Shown here one piece after another: positions 1-9,491 of a stretch of DNA of 64,000 bases (position 1 is its first letter; each line of letters starts with the position of its first letter). Source of the stretch: Bifidobacterium catenulatum PV20-2. Lineage in GTDB: Bacteria; Actinomycetota; Actinomycetes; Actinomycetales; Bifidobacteriaceae. The stretch is from positions 434,001 to 498,000 of the forward strand of contig NZ_CP007456.1 of assembly GCF_000800455.1 (NCBI RefSeq). Direction: 5' to 3'. The position numbers were made by a program, and so were the translations under genes. Below the pieces are notes generated by a model, which saw nothing but the letters and a program-made list of their open reading frames with translations, did no database searches and was not told where the DNA came from.

Positions 1-491
1 ATTTTGCCGAAGGTGATCGACTGTCCGTCTGCCGATACGATGCCTTGCATGCAGAAGGCCACGCCTAGCACCGTGCTGCCTTGTTTCGCCAGTTCCTGCG
101 CGAAATCGTTGATGATGCCGTTCATACGCTGGTAGTAGGCGTCGTTGTTGCGATAGGGGAGTGTGCGCTGTCTGGCGGCCACGGATTTGCCGTTTAGATC
201 AATGGCGATGGCCGTGATTTGCGTGGTTTGGATGCGCACGCCGATCGCCACGCTGGAGTGTGCCGCGAATTCGTAGATTTGCGCTTTGCGTCCGCCAGTG
301 GATTGCTGCATCTCGCCTTTGACGATGAGCCCGTCGGCCTCCATGGCGCGCAGATTCTGCGTGATGGTTGGTAGGCTGAGTCCTAATTCGTGTTCGAACA
401 TCTGCTTGGTGGCTGAACCTTGGGTGTAGATGAACGCGGTCATGGCCTTGAGATTGGCTTCTTTGACCGATAGGGCGGATTGGGCTTTCAC
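1..491 (-). CDS. ROK-family transcriptional regulator (N-terminal part)
   Basis: The gene runs off the left edge, so only about 163 N-terminal residues are present. A winged-helix-like DNA-binding segment (about residues 10-65, including TKQMFEHELGLSLPTITQNL and an STGGRK wing) is followed by the start of a sugar-kinase-like fold (AIGVRIQTTQITAIAIDLNG, then GVAFCMQGIV). That order is typical of ROK repressors that sense sugars. I chose the GTG at 491-489 because AGGAAGG lies just upstream of it on the minus strand. It is transcribed away from adhE and shares the AT-rich intergenic region with it. The sugar ligand cannot be told from this fragment. A ROK regulator is well supported; the target genes are not. 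Confidence 0.85.
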   Translation of the reverse strand, partial: MKAQSALSVKEANLKAMTAFIYTQGSATKQMFEHELGLSLPTITQNLRAMEADGLIVKGEMQQSTGGRKAQIYEFAAHSSVAIGVRIQTTQITAIAIDLNGKSVAARQRTLPYRNNDAYYQRMNGIINDFAQELAKQGSTVLGVAFCMQGIVSADGQSITFGK

Positions 492-584
492 TGGTTGATC
501 CTTCCTGCGCAACTTCTTTTCCAAGACTACTTCATAAAAGTCCTTTCCTTATGTCTCGTGTTGATCGAATCGACATTTTTCTTG

Positions 585-623
585 CAAAGTCAACGATTCT
601 TTAAGATAAATAAATCGACTTTG
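585..623. promoter_or_regulatory. Inverted repeat in the ROK promoter region
   Basis: CAAAGTC (585-591) and GACTTTG (617-623) form a perfect 7-base inverted repeat with a 25-base spacer. The left arm overlaps a minus-strand TTGACT (593-588) that could be the -35 box of the ROK gene. A protein bound here could regulate its own gene. Function is inferred only from symmetry and position. Confidence 0.3.
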
Positions 624-633
624 TAAAAGTTTG

Positions 634-651
634 ATATGATTGATATCATAT
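634..651. promoter_or_regulatory. AT-rich inverted repeat between ROK gene and adhE
   Basis: ATATGAT and ATCATAT are perfect 7-base arms separated by four bases. The repeat sits in the middle of the 470-base divergent region, where an operator for the ROK regulator would be expected. ROK repressors often bind AT-rich palindromes, but the site is not experimentally supported. Confidence 0.35.
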
Positions 652-855
652 AGAAAATACTTTTATAAAAGATATGGAGGCGAGACTTGAGAAAGTGTGT
701 GTGATTTATGGTAAAAAGCAACAAAAACGCTCAAAATGATGTTTTTAGGGCTTTTTGATTTCATAAAAGAACGCGATCTAAACATTAAAAGAACAGAAGA
801 TAACATTTCTTTTGCGACACGACACAGTGGAACATCATATTGCATACTCACTAAA

Positions 856-873
856 GTGTGTCCTGGGTCACAA
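856..873. promoter_or_regulatory. Rex-like redox operator candidate upstream of adhE
   Basis: The 18-mer has the layout of a Rex site (TTGTGA, six bases, TCACAA). The right half TCACAA is perfect and the left half GTGTGT keeps TGTG. It lies about 90 bases before the adhE start. Rex represses NADH-consuming fermentation genes such as adhE in many Gram-positive bacteria, so the location is logical. No rex gene is in the window. Confidence 0.35.
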
Positions 874-961
874 AAGACCAGCAATGCGTCCATCCGCTTC
901 GAGGTGGATGGAATAACGGGAAACTACTTTGCAACCCCCAAAGAATCGAGGAGGACTTCAA

Positions 962-3691
962 GTGGCAGACGCAAAGAAGGAAGAGCCGACCAAGCCGACT
1001 CCGGAAGAGAAGCTCGCCGCAGCCGAGGCTGAGGTCGACGCTCTGGTCAAGAAGGGCCTGAAGGCTCTTGACGATTTTGAAAAGCTCGATCAGAAGCAGG
1101 TTGACCGTATCGTCGCCAAGGCTTCCGTCGCAGCACTGAACAAGCATCTGGTGCTCGCCAAGATGGCCGTTGAGGAAACCGGCCGTGGTCTGGTGGAAGA
1201 CAAGGCCACCAAGAACATCTTCGCCTGCGAGCACGTTACCAACTATCTGGCCGGCCAGAAGACCGTCGGCATCATTCGTGAAGACGATGTCATGGGCATC
1301 GACGAGATCGCCGAACCGGTCGGTGTCGTCGCCGGCGTGACCCCGGTCACCAACCCAACTTCCACCGCCATCTTCAAGTCGCTGATCGCGCTGAAGACCC
1401 GCTGCCCGATCATCTTCGGCTTCCACCCGGGCGCACAGAAGTGCTCCGTCGAAGCCGCCAAGATCGTGCGCGACGCAGCCATCGAGGCAGGCGCTCCTGA
1501 GAACTGTATCCAGTGGATCGAGCACCCGTCCATCGAAGCTACCGGCGCCCTGATGAAGCATGACGGTATCGCCACCATCCTCGCCACCGGTGGCCCGGGC
1601 ATGGTCAAGGCCGCATACTCCTCCGGCAAGCCGGCCCTCGGCGTTGGCGCTGGCAATGCTCCGGCATATGTCGACAAGAACGTCGACATCGTGCGCGCCG
1701 CCAATGATCTGGTGCTCTCCAAGCACTTCGATTACGGCATGATCTGCGCCACCGAGCAGGCCATCATCGCCGACAAGGAAGTCTACGCTCCGCTGATCAA
1801 GGAACTCAAGCGTCGCAAGGCTTACTTCGTGAACGACGAAGAGAAGGCCAAGCTCGAGCAGTACATGTTCGGCTGCACCGCATACTCCGGTCAGACCCCG
1901 AAGCTCAACTCTGTGGTGCCGGGCAAGTCCCCGCAGTACATCGCCAAGGCCGCAGGTTTTGAGATTCCGGAAGACGCCACCATTCTTGCCGCCGAGTGCA
2001 AGGAGGTCGGCGAGAACGAACCGCTGACCATGGAGAAGCTCGCTCCGGTCCAGGCCGTGCTGAAATCCGACAACAAGGAACAGGCCTTCGAAATGTGCGA
2101 AGCCATGCTCAAGCATGGTGCAGGCCACACCGCAGCCATCCACACCAACGATCAGGCTCTGGTCCGTGAATACGGCCAGCGCATGCACGCATGCCGCATC
2201 ATCTGGAACTCTCCGAGCTCCCTCGGCGGCGTGGGTGATATCTACAACGCCATCGCCCCGTCGCTGACCCTCGGCTGCGGCTCCTACGGCGGCAACTCCG
2301 TGTCCGGCAACGTCCAGGCAGTCAACCTTCTCAACATCAAGCGCATCGCTCGGAGGAACAACAACATGCAGTGGTTCAAGATTCCGGCCAAGACCTACTT
2401 CGAGCCGAACGCCATCAAGTACCTGCGCGACATGTACGGCATCGAAAAAGCCGTCATCGTGTGCGATAAGGTTATGGAACAGCTCGGCGTGGTTGACAAG
2501 ATCATCGACCAGCTGCGTGCACGTTCCAACCGCGTGACCTTCCGTATCATCGACTACGTCGAGCCGGAGCCGAGCGTCGAGACCGTCGAGCGCGGCGCCA
2601 CCATGATGCGCGAGGAGTTCGAGCCGGACACCATCATCGCAGTCGGCGGTGGTTCTCCGATGGACGCATCCAAGATCATGTGGCTGCTGTACGAGCACCC
2701 GGAAATCTCCTTCTCCGATGTGCGTGAGAAGTTCTTCGATATCCGCAAGCGCGCCTTCAAGATCCCGCCGCTGGGCAAGAAGGCCAAGCTCGTGTGCATC
2801 CCGACCTCTTCCGGCACCGGTTCCGAAGTCACGCCGTTCGCTGTGATCACTGATCACAAGACCGGCTACAAGTACCCGATCACCGATTACGCGCTGACCC
2901 CGTCCGTCGCCATCGTCGATCCGGTGCTGGCACGCACTCAGCCGCGCAAGCTCGCATCCGATGCCGGTTTCGACGCCCTGACCCACTCCTTCGAAGCATA
3001 CGTCTCCGTCTACGCCAACGATTTCACCGATGGCATGGCGCTGCACGCAGCCAAGCTGATTTGGGACAACCTCGCCGAGTCCGTCAACGGCGAGCCGGGC
3101 GAAGACAAGATCAAGGCCCAGGAGAAGATGCATAATGCCGCCACCATGGCCGGCATGGCATTCGGCTCCGCATTCCTTGGCATGTGCCACGGTATGGCCC
3201 ACACCATCGGTGCTTTGTGCCACGTTGCCCACGGTCGTACCAACTCCATCCTGCTGCCGTACGTCATCCGCTACAACGGCTCCATCCCGGAGGAACCAAC
3301 CAGCTGGCCGAAGTATAACAAGTACGTCGCTCCGGAACGCTACCAGGAGATCGCCAAGAACCTCGGCGTGAACCCGGGCAAGACTCCGGAAGAGGGCGTC
3401 GAGAACCTGGCTAAGGCCGTTGAGGACTACCGCGACAACAAGCTTGGCATGAACAAGAGCTTCCAGGAGTGCGGTGTGGACGAGGACTACTTCTGGTCCG
3501 TCCTTGACCAGATTGGCATGCGTGCCTACGAGGATCAGTGCGCTCCGGCAAATCCGCGTATCCCGCAGATCGAGGATATGAAGGATATCGCCATCGCCGC
3601 CTACTACGGCGTCAGCCAGGCAGAAGGCCACAAGCTGCGCATCCAGCGTCAGGGCGAGGCCGCCACGGAAGAAGCTTCCGAGCGTGCGTGA
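962..3691 (+). CDS. adhE: Bifunctional acetaldehyde-CoA/alcohol dehydrogenase
   Basis: A 909-residue fusion enzyme that reduces acetyl-CoA to acetaldehyde and then to ethanol, reoxidising two NADH. It is the ethanol branch of the bifid shunt. The N-terminal aldehyde dehydrogenase half carries the catalytic Cys262 in GMICATEQ and a glycine-rich GVGAGNAPAYVD segment. The C-terminal iron-dependent alcohol dehydrogenase half carries GGGSPMDASK (about residue 562) and the metal-binding histidine cluster around HGMAHTIGALCHVAHGRTN. The length is typical for AdhE. I start at the GTG at 962, six bases after a strong GAGGAGGA (948-955). The reading frame stays open upstream to a TTG at 929, but that lacks a good ribosome site. 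It is a single-gene unit with a terminator after it and a candidate Rex site before it. Confidence 0.96.
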   Translation: MADAKKEEPTKPTPEEKLAAAEAEVDALVKKGLKALDDFEKLDQKQVDRIVAKASVAALNKHLVLAKMAVEETGRGLVEDKATKNIFACEHVTNYLAGQKTVGIIREDDVMGIDEIAEPVGVVAGVTPVTNPTSTAIFKSLIALKTRCPIIFGFHPGAQKCSVEAAKIVRDAAIEAGAPENCIQWIEHPSIEATGALMKHDGIATILATGGPGMVKAAYSSGKPALGVGAGNAPAYVDKNVDIVRAANDLVLSKHFDYGMICATEQAIIADKEVYAPLIKELKRRKAYFVNDEEKAKLEQYMFGCTAYSGQTPKLNSVVPGKSPQYIAKAAGFEIPEDATILAAECKEVGENEPLTMEKLAPVQAVLKSDNKEQAFEMCEAMLKHGAGHTAAIHTNDQALVREYGQRMHACRIIWNSPSSLGGVGDIYNAIAPSLTLGCGSYGGNSVSGNVQAVNLLNIKRIARRNNNMQWFKIPAKTYFEPNAIKYLRDMYGIEKAVIVCDKVMEQLGVVDKIIDQLRARSNRVTFRIIDYVEPEPSVETVERGATMMREEFEPDTIIAVGGGSPMDASKIMWLLYEHPEISFSDVREKFFDIRKRAFKIPPLGKKAKLVCIPTSSGTGSEVTPFAVITDHKTGYKYPITDYALTPSVAIVDPVLARTQPRKLASDAGFDALTHSFEAYVSVYANDFTDGMALHAAKLIWDNLAESVNGEPGEDKIKAQEKMHNAATMAGMAFGSAFLGMCHGMAHTIGALCHVAHGRTNSILLPYVIRYNGSIPEEPTSWPKYNKYVAPERYQEIAKNLGVNPGKTPEEGVENLAKAVEDYRDNKLGMNKSFQECGVDEDYFWSVLDQIGMRAYEDQCAPANPRIPQIEDMKDIAIAAYYGVSQAEGHKLRIQRQGEAATEEASERA

Positions 3692-3767
3692 GTCGCCTCA
3701 CGTATATAGGTCGTCGATATTGATCTATATATAAGGCACTTGCGTTACGTCGATAGACACCATTGAT

Positions 3768-3814
3768 AACGAGGAATTCGGTTGGATTCGTTCAACCGGA
3801 TTCCTCGTTTTTTA
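3768..3814 (+). terminator. Rho-independent terminator after adhE
   Basis: AACGAGGAATTCGGTTG pairs with CAACCGGATTCCTCGTT (one mismatch) around an 8-base loop, followed by a run of T. This ends the adhE transcript. Confidence 0.88.
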
Positions 3815-4170
3815 TATATGGAAAAGCATTTTCGGATGATGCTGCATTATGATCGCAACAGACGATCGGCAATGTGCATCTCATTCGTTTTCAGGGACTT
3901 GAAAACAGGACTTGAGACTGCGACACGCGAGGATTTCTTAAGACTACCCCTGATGCTTAAATAAAGAAGTTGCCTGATTTTAGGGCTCGCAAATTGGAAT
4001 TAAAAAAGCGAGCGTGGCACAGTGATCACGAGAGTGAAAACTGCATGGCTGCGCACTGATGTGGTATGACCACGGAACTTCCACGGTTTCGGGGGTCTTC
4101 TGCGCCGGTGCCCTTTGAGAAGCAGGCTGGTAAACAGTAACTAACGAATCGCTAGAAAGGGCGGAAGGCA
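3815..4170 (+). promoter_or_regulatory. Leader and promoter region of the S10 ribosomal operon
   Basis: These roughly 355 bases have no convincing gene. They must hold the promoter and untranslated leader of rpsJ. TTGCCT at 3970 and an AT-rich stretch after it are possible promoter parts, but I could not find a clean -35/-10 pair. AAAGGGCGGAAGG just before rpsJ is its ribosome site. The one open frame here (3782-3964) begins inside the adhE terminator and looks accidental. Confidence 0.5.
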
Positions 4171-4479
4171 ATGGCGGGACAGAAAATCCGCATCAGGCTT
4201 AAGTCCTATGACCATGAGGTCATCGACCAATCGGCGAAGAAGATCGTCGAAACGGTGACGAACGCGGGCGCAACTGTGGTTGGCCCGGTTCCGCTCCCGA
4301 CCGAGAAGAACGTGTTCGTCGTTATCCGTTCTCCTCACAAGTACAAGGATTCTCGCGAGCATTTCGAGATGCGCACTCATAAGCGTCTCATCGACATTGT
4401 GGACCCGACCCCGAAGGCCGTGGATTCCCTTATGCACATTGATCTGCCCGCAGATGTGAACATCGAGATCAAGCTGTAA
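4171..4479 (+). CDS. rpsJ: 30S ribosomal protein S10
   Basis: Full-length uS10 (102 residues) with the family core [15 protein letters not shown] near the N-terminus and [17 protein letters not shown] near the C-terminus. It binds the 30S head and, as NusE, joins NusB in antitermination complexes. It is the first gene of the S10 cluster, preceded by GGGCGGAAGG and followed after 17 bases by rplC. Confidence 0.98.
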   Translation: MAGQKIRIRLKSYDHEVIDQSAKKIVETVTNAGATVVGPVPLPTEKNVFVVIRSPHKYKDSREHFEMRTHKRLIDIVDPTPKAVDSLMHIDLPADVNIEIKL

Positions 4480-4496
4480 GGGAGGAGGGAACCATT

Positions 4497-5138
4497 ATGT
4501 CTAATCGCACCGCACTGCTGGGCAAGAAGCTCGGCATGTCTCAGGTCTGGGACGAGAACGGTTTCTTCGTTCCTGTGACCCTCGTTGACGTCTCCACCAA
4601 CGTGGTGACTGCTGTCAAGTCCGAAGAGTCCGACGGCTACAAGGCTGTTCAGCTTGGCTACGGCCAGGTTGACCCGACCAAGGTGACTAAGCCGCTTGCC
4701 GGCCACTTCGCCAAGGCTGGCGTCACCCCGCGTCGTCACCTCGCTGAGGTTCGCACCGATAACGCCGAAGAGTTCGAGCCGGGTCAGGAGCTGACCGCTG
4801 AGCTGTTCCCGGAGGGCACCTTGGTCGATGTGACCGGTACCACCAAGGGCAAGGGCTTCGCAGGCACCATCAAGCGCTGGGGCTTCAAGTCCTATCGTCG
4901 TACCCACGGCTCTCACAAGAACGAGCGTCGTCCTGGCTCTGTTGGCGCATGCGCTACCCCGAGCCGTATCCTCAAGGGCAAGCGTATGGCTGGCCGCATG
5001 GGTCATGTAATCAACACCACGCTGAACCTCACCATCGTTTCGTCGGATGTTGAGAACGGCGTGCTCGCCATCAAGGGTGCCATCCCGGGCCCGAAGGGCA
5101 GCATCGTTCTCGTCCGTTCGGCAGTGAAGGGAGCCTGA
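4497..5138 (+). CDS. rplC: 50S ribosomal protein L3
   Basis: A uL3 of 213 residues with the N-terminal KKLGMSQVWDENGFFVPVTL signature and the central GTTKGKGFAGTIKRWGFK and THGSHKNERRPGSVGACATPSRILKGKRMAGRMG loops that reach the peptidyl-transferase centre. GGGAGGAGGG provides a strong ribosome site. It sits in standard S10 order between rpsJ and rplD, with six bases to the next gene. Confidence 0.98.
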   Translation: MSNRTALLGKKLGMSQVWDENGFFVPVTLVDVSTNVVTAVKSEESDGYKAVQLGYGQVDPTKVTKPLAGHFAKAGVTPRRHLAEVRTDNAEEFEPGQELTAELFPEGTLVDVTGTTKGKGFAGTIKRWGFKSYRRTHGSHKNERRPGSVGACATPSRILKGKRMAGRMGHVINTTLNLTIVSSDVENGVLAIKGAIPGPKGSIVLVRSAVKGA

Positions 5139-5144
5139 TAAATC

Positions 5145-5810
5145 ATGGCAAACGTTACTCTGAACGTTACCGATAACCAGGGCAATGCAACCGGAACCGT
5201 TGAGGCTCCGGCTGAGATCTTCGGCTTCTCCGCCGAAGAAGTCCAGTCCCGTATCCCGCTGATCCACCAGGTTGTGGTGGCCCAGCGCGCCGCTGCTCGT
5301 CAGGGCACTCATGCCACCAAGACTCGCGGCATGGTTTCCGGCGGTGGCCGCAAGCCGTGGAAGCAGAAGGGCACCGGTCGTGCTCGTCAGGGTTCCATTC
5401 GTGCACCGCAGTGGTACCACGGTGGCACCGTGTTCGGTCCGCAGCCGCGTGACTACTCCCAGCGCACCCCGAAGAAGATGAAGGCCGCTGCTCTCAAGTA
5501 CGTGCTTTCCGATCGCGCCAACGCAGGTCGCGTGGCAGTCGTGGACTTCGGCGTTTCCGAAGCCCCGTCCACCAAGGCCGCTGTTGCCGCTCTTACCCCG
5601 GTGACCGAGAACAAGTTCACCACCGTGGTGCTCTCTCGCGAGAATGTGAACGAATGGCTTTCCGTTCGTAACATCCCGACCGTTCACCCGATCTTCGCCG
5701 ATCAGCTCAACACGTACGATGTGGTCACCGCTCAGTACGTGGTCTTCTCCAAGGAAGGCTTCGACGCTTTCCTTGCTGCGAAGGCTGAGCCGGCTGCAAA
5801 GGAGGCCTGA
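5145..5810 (+). CDS. rplD: 50S ribosomal protein L4
   Basis: A uL4 of 221 residues. The extended loop [28 protein letters not shown] (about residues 60-90), which lines the exit tunnel, is intact, and the [15 protein letters not shown] stretch follows. In E. coli L4 autoregulates the S10 operon, but I see no E. coli-like leader here. It lies six bases from rplC and five from rplW. Confidence 0.98.
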   Translation: MANVTLNVTDNQGNATGTVEAPAEIFGFSAEEVQSRIPLIHQVVVAQRAAARQGTHATKTRGMVSGGGRKPWKQKGTGRARQGSIRAPQWYHGGTVFGPQPRDYSQRTPKKMKAAALKYVLSDRANAGRVAVVDFGVSEAPSTKAAVAALTPVTENKFTTVVLSRENVNEWLSVRNIPTVHPIFADQLNTYDVVTAQYVVFSKEGFDAFLAAKAEPAAKEA

Positions 5811-5815
5811 TTTTC

Positions 5816-6112
5816 ATGGTCGCTATTCACAAGCCCGCACACGACATCATCCTCAAGCCTGTCGTTTCTGAGAAGAGCTACGCTCTGTCCGATCGCGGTC
5901 AGTACACCTTCGTGGTGGCTCCGAACGCGAACAAGGTCCAGATCAAGCAGGCAATCGAAGAGATCTTCAATGTCAAGGTGACGAACGTCAACACCCTCAA
6001 CCGCGCCGGCAAGCGTCAGCGCACCCGCAACGGTTTCGGCCAGCGTGTCAATCAGAAGCGCGCCATCGTGACCGTCGCCGAGGGCCAGACGATCGACATC
6101 TTCGGTAACTGA
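5816..6112 (+). CDS. rplW: 50S ribosomal protein L23
   Basis: A uL23 of 98 residues with the family start [15 protein letters not shown] and the [18 protein letters not shown] hairpin. It lies at the tunnel exit, where trigger factor and SRP dock. The gene has GGAGG inside the end of rplD as its ribosome site, and standard neighbours. Confidence 0.97.
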   Translation: MVAIHKPAHDIILKPVVSEKSYALSDRGQYTFVVAPNANKVQIKQAIEEIFNVKVTNVNTLNRAGKRQRTRNGFGQRVNQKRAIVTVAEGQTIDIFGN

Positions 6113-6148
6113 AGGCTAGCCGAGAAAAGTTAAAGGAAGAACTAGATT

Positions 6149-6979
6149 ATGGCTATCCGCGTTTATAAGCCGACGACTGCAGGCCGCCGTAACGCGTCCG
6201 TCTCGGACTTCTCCGAGCTTACGCGTTCTACGCCTGAGAAGTCGCTGGTTCGCAAACTCAGCAAGACTGGCGGTCGTAACTCTTACGGCCGTATGACCTC
6301 CCGCCATCGTGGCGGCGGTCACAAGCGCCAGTACCGTCTCATCGACTTCAAGCGTTGGGACAAGGACGGCGTGCCGGCAACGGTCGCTCACATCGAGTAC
6401 GACCCGAACCGTTCCGCTCGCATCGCACTGCTGCACTATGCAGATGGTGAGAAGCGCTACATCATCGCTCCGGAAGGCATCAAGCAGGGTGACGTCATCG
6501 AGACCGGCGCCCAGGCTGATATCAAGCCGGGCAACAACCTGCCGCTGCGCAACATCCCGACTGGTACCGTGGTGCACGCGATTGAGCTCCGCCCGCTGGG
6601 TGGCGCCAAGATCGCTCGTTCCGCAGGTGCTTCCGTGCAGCTCGTCGCCAAGGATGGCGCTTACGCTCAGCTGCGTATGCCGTCCGGCGAAATCCGCAAC
6701 GTGGATGCTCGCTGCCGCGCAACCGTCGGTGAGGTCGGCAACTCCGATCACGCCAACATCCAGCTCGGTAAGGCAGGTCGTGCACGTTGGATGGGCAAGC
6801 GCCCGATCACCCGTGGTGAATCCATGAACCCTGTCGATCACCCGCACGGCGGTCGTACCCGCGGTGGTAAGCCGCCGGTTTCTCCGTGGGGCAAGGGCGA
6901 GGTTCGTACCCGCCGTCCGAAGAAGGCTTCGAACAAGATGATTGTTCGTCGTCGCCCGAATGGTAAGAACCGTAAGTAA
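6149..6979 (+). CDS. rplB: 50S ribosomal protein L2
   Basis: A uL2 of 276 residues. It has the [27 protein letters not shown]-terminal RNA-binding region and the conserved [23 protein letters not shown] loop with the histidine needed for peptidyl-transferase assembly. AAGGAAGAA precedes the ATG. It is followed after 15 bases by rpsS. Confidence 0.98.
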   Translation: MAIRVYKPTTAGRRNASVSDFSELTRSTPEKSLVRKLSKTGGRNSYGRMTSRHRGGGHKRQYRLIDFKRWDKDGVPATVAHIEYDPNRSARIALLHYADGEKRYIIAPEGIKQGDVIETGAQADIKPGNNLPLRNIPTGTVVHAIELRPLGGAKIARSAGASVQLVAKDGAYAQLRMPSGEIRNVDARCRATVGEVGNSDHANIQLGKAGRARWMGKRPITRGESMNPVDHPHGGRTRGGKPPVSPWGKGEVRTRRPKKASNKMIVRRRPNGKNRK

Positions 6980-6994
6980 GGGAGTGTCGAGTAG

Positions 6995-7273
6995 ATGACT
7001 CGTAGCATCAAGAAGGGCCCCTTCGTCGACGCCCACCTGCAGAAGAAAGTCGACGAGCAGAACGAGAAGGGTACGCACAACGTCATCAAGACGTGGTCCC
7101 GTCGTTCGATGATCACCCCTGATTTCATCGGACACACCTTCGCCGTTCACGATGGCCGCAAGCACGTTCCGGTGTTCGTCACCGAATCCATGGTTGGCCA
7201 CAAGCTCGGTGAGTTCGCCCCGACCAAGACCTTCAAGGGTCATGTGAAGGACGACAAGAAGGCACGCCGCTAA
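6995..7273 (+). CDS. rpsS: 30S ribosomal protein S19
   Basis: A uS19 of 92 residues with [44 protein letters not shown] and [11 protein letters not shown] motifs. It forms the head of the 30S subunit with S13. It is in canonical position between rplB and rplV. Confidence 0.98.
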   Translation: MTRSIKKGPFVDAHLQKKVDEQNEKGTHNVIKTWSRRSMITPDFIGHTFAVHDGRKHVPVFVTESMVGHKLGEFAPTKTFKGHVKDDKKARR

Positions 7274-7289
7274 AGGAGAGTAAGGACAC

Positions 7290-7649
7290 ATGGAAGCTAA
7301 AGCAATCGCTCGTCACGTCCGCGTGACGCCGCGCAAGGCTCGCCGTATGGTCGACCTCATCCGAGGCAAGAAGGCGACCGAAGCCATCACCATTCTGAAG
7401 TTCGCTCCGCAGGACGCATCCCTTCCGGTGCGTAAGGTCCTGGAGAGCGCCATCGCGAACGCTCGCGTGAAGGCCGACAAGGCCGGTGAGCCGTTCCGCG
7501 AGAACGACCTGGTCGTGAAGGAGACCTATGTGGACGAAGGCGTGACGCTCAAGCGTTTCCGCGCTCGTGCACAGGGCCGTGCCGCTCGTATCAACAAGCG
7601 CACCAGCCACATCACGGTCGTCGTCGCTAACAAGGAAGGAAACCGCTAA
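7290..7649 (+). CDS. rplV: 50S ribosomal protein L22
   Basis: A uL22 of 119 residues with [18 protein letters not shown] at the start and the beta-hairpin [21 protein letters not shown], whose tip lines the peptide exit tunnel and affects macrolide binding. AAAGGAGAG precedes the ATG. Two bases separate it from rpsC. Confidence 0.98.
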   Translation: MEAKAIARHVRVTPRKARRMVDLIRGKKATEAITILKFAPQDASLPVRKVLESAIANARVKADKAGEPFRENDLVVKETYVDEGVTLKRFRARAQGRAARINKRTSHITVVVANKEGNR

Positions 7650-7651
7650 AG

Positions 7652-8455
7652 ATGGGTCAGAAGATCAATCCGTTTGGCTACCGCCTGGGAATCACTGAGA
7701 ACCATCGTTCCAAGTGGTTCTCCGATTCCAACAAGGTCGGCGAACGTTACCGCGACTTCGTTCTCGAAGATGACGCCATCCGTAAGGCCATGAGCAAGGA
7801 TCTCGAGCGTGCGGGCGTGTCCCGTATCGTCATCGAGCGTACCCGCGACCGCGTGCGTGTGGACATCCACACCGCTCGTCCGGGCATCGTCATCGGTCGC
7901 CGTGGTGCTGAGGCTGAGCGCGTTCGCGCCAAGCTCGAGAAGCTCACCGGCAAGCAGGTCCAGCTCAACATCTTCGAAGTGAAGAACGCAGCACTGGACG
8001 CCCAGCTCGTTGCACAGGGCATCGCTGAGCAGCTCACCAACCGCGTGACCTTCCGTCGCGCGATGCGTAAGGCCCAGCAGGATGCCATGCGTGCAGGCGC
8101 CAAGGGTATTCGTATCAAGCTCTCCGGTCGCCTTGGCGGCGCCGAAATGAGCCGTTCCGAGTTCTATCGCGAGGGTCGCGTTCCGCTGCAGACCCTGCGC
8201 GCCCTTATCGATTACGGCTTCTTCGAGGCCAAGACCACTTACGGCCGCATCGGCGTGAAGGTCTGGATCTACAAGGGCGATATGACCGAGCGTGAGTTCG
8301 AAGAGCAGCAGGCACAGCAGGGCAACAACCGTCAGGGCCGTCGCGGCGATCGCCGTCCGCGTCGTGGCCAGCGCAATGCTGCCCCGCAGCAGAACGCAGC
8401 AGCAGAGGCTCCGGCCGCAGCTGAGGCACCTGCCGCAACGGAAACGAAGGAGTGA
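7652..8455 (+). CDS. rpsC: 30S ribosomal protein S3
   Basis: A uS3 of 267 residues. The KH domain ([23 protein letters not shown], about residues 70-95) and the C-terminal S3 core ([29 protein letters not shown]) are intact. The last 55 or so residues are a Gln/Arg/Ala/Glu-rich tail that is longer than in E. coli (about 233 residues in all) but common in actinobacteria. The protein lines the mRNA entry channel. Confidence 0.98.
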   Translation: MGQKINPFGYRLGITENHRSKWFSDSNKVGERYRDFVLEDDAIRKAMSKDLERAGVSRIVIERTRDRVRVDIHTARPGIVIGRRGAEAERVRAKLEKLTGKQVQLNIFEVKNAALDAQLVAQGIAEQLTNRVTFRRAMRKAQQDAMRAGAKGIRIKLSGRLGGAEMSRSEFYREGRVPLQTLRALIDYGFFEAKTTYGRIGVKVWIYKGDMTEREFEEQQAQQGNNRQGRRGDRRPRRGQRNAAPQQNAAAEAPAAAEAPAATETKE

Positions 8456-8463
8456 GCTGAGAA

Positions 8464-8883
8464 ATGCTTATCCCAAAGAGAACCAAGTATCGTAAGCAGC
8501 ACCGTCCGGTCCGCCGTGGCATGTCCAAGGGCGGAAACGAGATCGCATTCGGCGATTTCGGTATCCAGGCTCTGGCTCCAGCTTATGTGACCAACCGCCA
8601 GATCGAGGCCGCTCGTATCGCCATGACCCGCTACATCAAGCGTGGTGGCCGCGTGTGGATCACGATCTTCCCGGATCGTCCGCTGACCAAGAAGCCGCTC
8701 GGCACCCGAATGGGTTCCGGTAAGGGTACTCCGGAATTCTGGATCGCTAACGTCCACCCGGGTCGCGTCATGTTCGAGATCGGTGGCGTGTCCGAGGATG
8801 TCGCTCGCGAGGCTCTGCGCCGCGCAATCGACAAGCTCCCTATGAAGTGCCGTGTTATTGCTCGTGAAGGCGGTGACATCTGA
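8464..8883 (+). CDS. rplP: 50S ribosomal protein L16
   Basis: A uL16 of 139 residues with the [13 protein letters not shown] start, the [23 protein letters not shown] loop and the C-terminal [11 protein letters not shown]. It contacts the A-site tRNA elbow. Its stop overlaps the rpmC start by one base (TGATG), so the two are probably translationally coupled. Confidence 0.98.
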   Translation: MLIPKRTKYRKQHRPVRRGMSKGGNEIAFGDFGIQALAPAYVTNRQIEAARIAMTRYIKRGGRVWITIFPDRPLTKKPLGTRMGSGKGTPEFWIANVHPGRVMFEIGGVSEDVAREALRRAIDKLPMKCRVIAREGGDI

Positions 8884-9140
8884 TGGCAGTCGGAACTGCA
8901 GACTACACCATGAAGAATCTGAACGAGAAGACCAACGAGGAGATTGAGGGCTTCCTCAAGAAGTCCAAGGAAGAGCTGTTCAACCTGCGCTTCCAGTCCG
9001 CGACCGGTCAGCTCGAAAACACCGCCCGCCTCAAGGCGGTCAAGCACGACATCGCCAGGATGTACACCGTCCTGCGCGAGCGTGAGCTCGGCATCAGCCA
9101 GGCCCCCGAGGCGACCGAAACGAAAGCTGAGGAGAAGTAA
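8883..9140 (+). CDS. rpmC: 50S ribosomal protein L29
   Basis: A uL29 of 85 residues with the two-helix core [20 protein letters not shown] and [34 protein letters not shown], then a short charged tail that is longer than in E. coli (63 residues). One-base overlaps link it to rplP before and rpsQ after. Confidence 0.97.
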   Translation: MAVGTADYTMKNLNEKTNEEIEGFLKKSKEELFNLRFQSATGQLENTARLKAVKHDIARMYTVLRERELGISQAPEATETKAEEK

Positions 9141-9400
9141 TGGCTGAAGAGCGTAACTTCCGCAAGGTTCGTCGCGGTTACGTCGTGTCCGATAAGATGG
9201 ACAAGACGATTTCCGTCGAGCTCGAGCAGCGTTCGACCCACCCGCTGTACGGTAAGGTCGTGCGTTCCACTCGTACGGTCAAGGTCCATGATGAACACAA
9301 CGAGGCTCACATTGGCGACCTCGTGAGTATTATGGAGACTCGGCCCCTGAGCAAGACCAAGCGTTGGCGTCTCGATAGCATCATCGAGCGCGCTAAGTAA
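9140..9400 (+). CDS. rpsQ: 30S ribosomal protein S17
   Basis: A uS17 of 86 residues with the oligonucleotide-binding core [42 protein letters not shown] and the C-terminal [13 protein letters not shown]. It ends the first tightly packed run of the cluster; a hairpin and 91 bases separate it from rplN. Confidence 0.97.
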   Translation: MAEERNFRKVRRGYVVSDKMDKTISVELEQRSTHPLYGKVVRSTRTVKVHDEHNEAHIGDLVSIMETRPLSKTKRWRLDSIIERAK

Positions 9401-9425
9401 ATAAGTTCGGCAAGGCTCCGTGAGT

Positions 9426-9458
9426 CACCCCGCCTGCTTCAAGCAGGCAGGCGGGGTG
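9426..9458 (+). terminator. GC-rich hairpin between rpsQ and rplN (attenuator candidate)
   Basis: CACCCCGCCTGC pairs perfectly with GCAGGCGGGGTG (12 base pairs) over a 9-base loop. No U-run follows, only GCTTGGGG, so it is more likely an attenuator, pause or processing site than a full terminator. It sits at the traditional S10/spc operon boundary. Confidence 0.6.
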
Positions 9459-9491
9459 CTTGGGGAGAACCAGCTCGGCTAAGGAGAATCA

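Noticed and set aside
851..3631. A 926-residue open frame opposite adhE
   Set aside because: It lies entirely antisense to a perfect AdhE and has the Val/Leu/Gly/Asp-rich, His-rich composition of a codon-bias shadow. No domain is recognisable and no ribosome site fits.
3782..3964. A 60-residue open frame between adhE and rpsJ
   Set aside because: It starts inside the adhE terminator and has no plausible family or ribosome site.
4141..4437. A 98-residue frame opposite rpsJ
   Set aside because: Shadow of S10; no motif or promoter.
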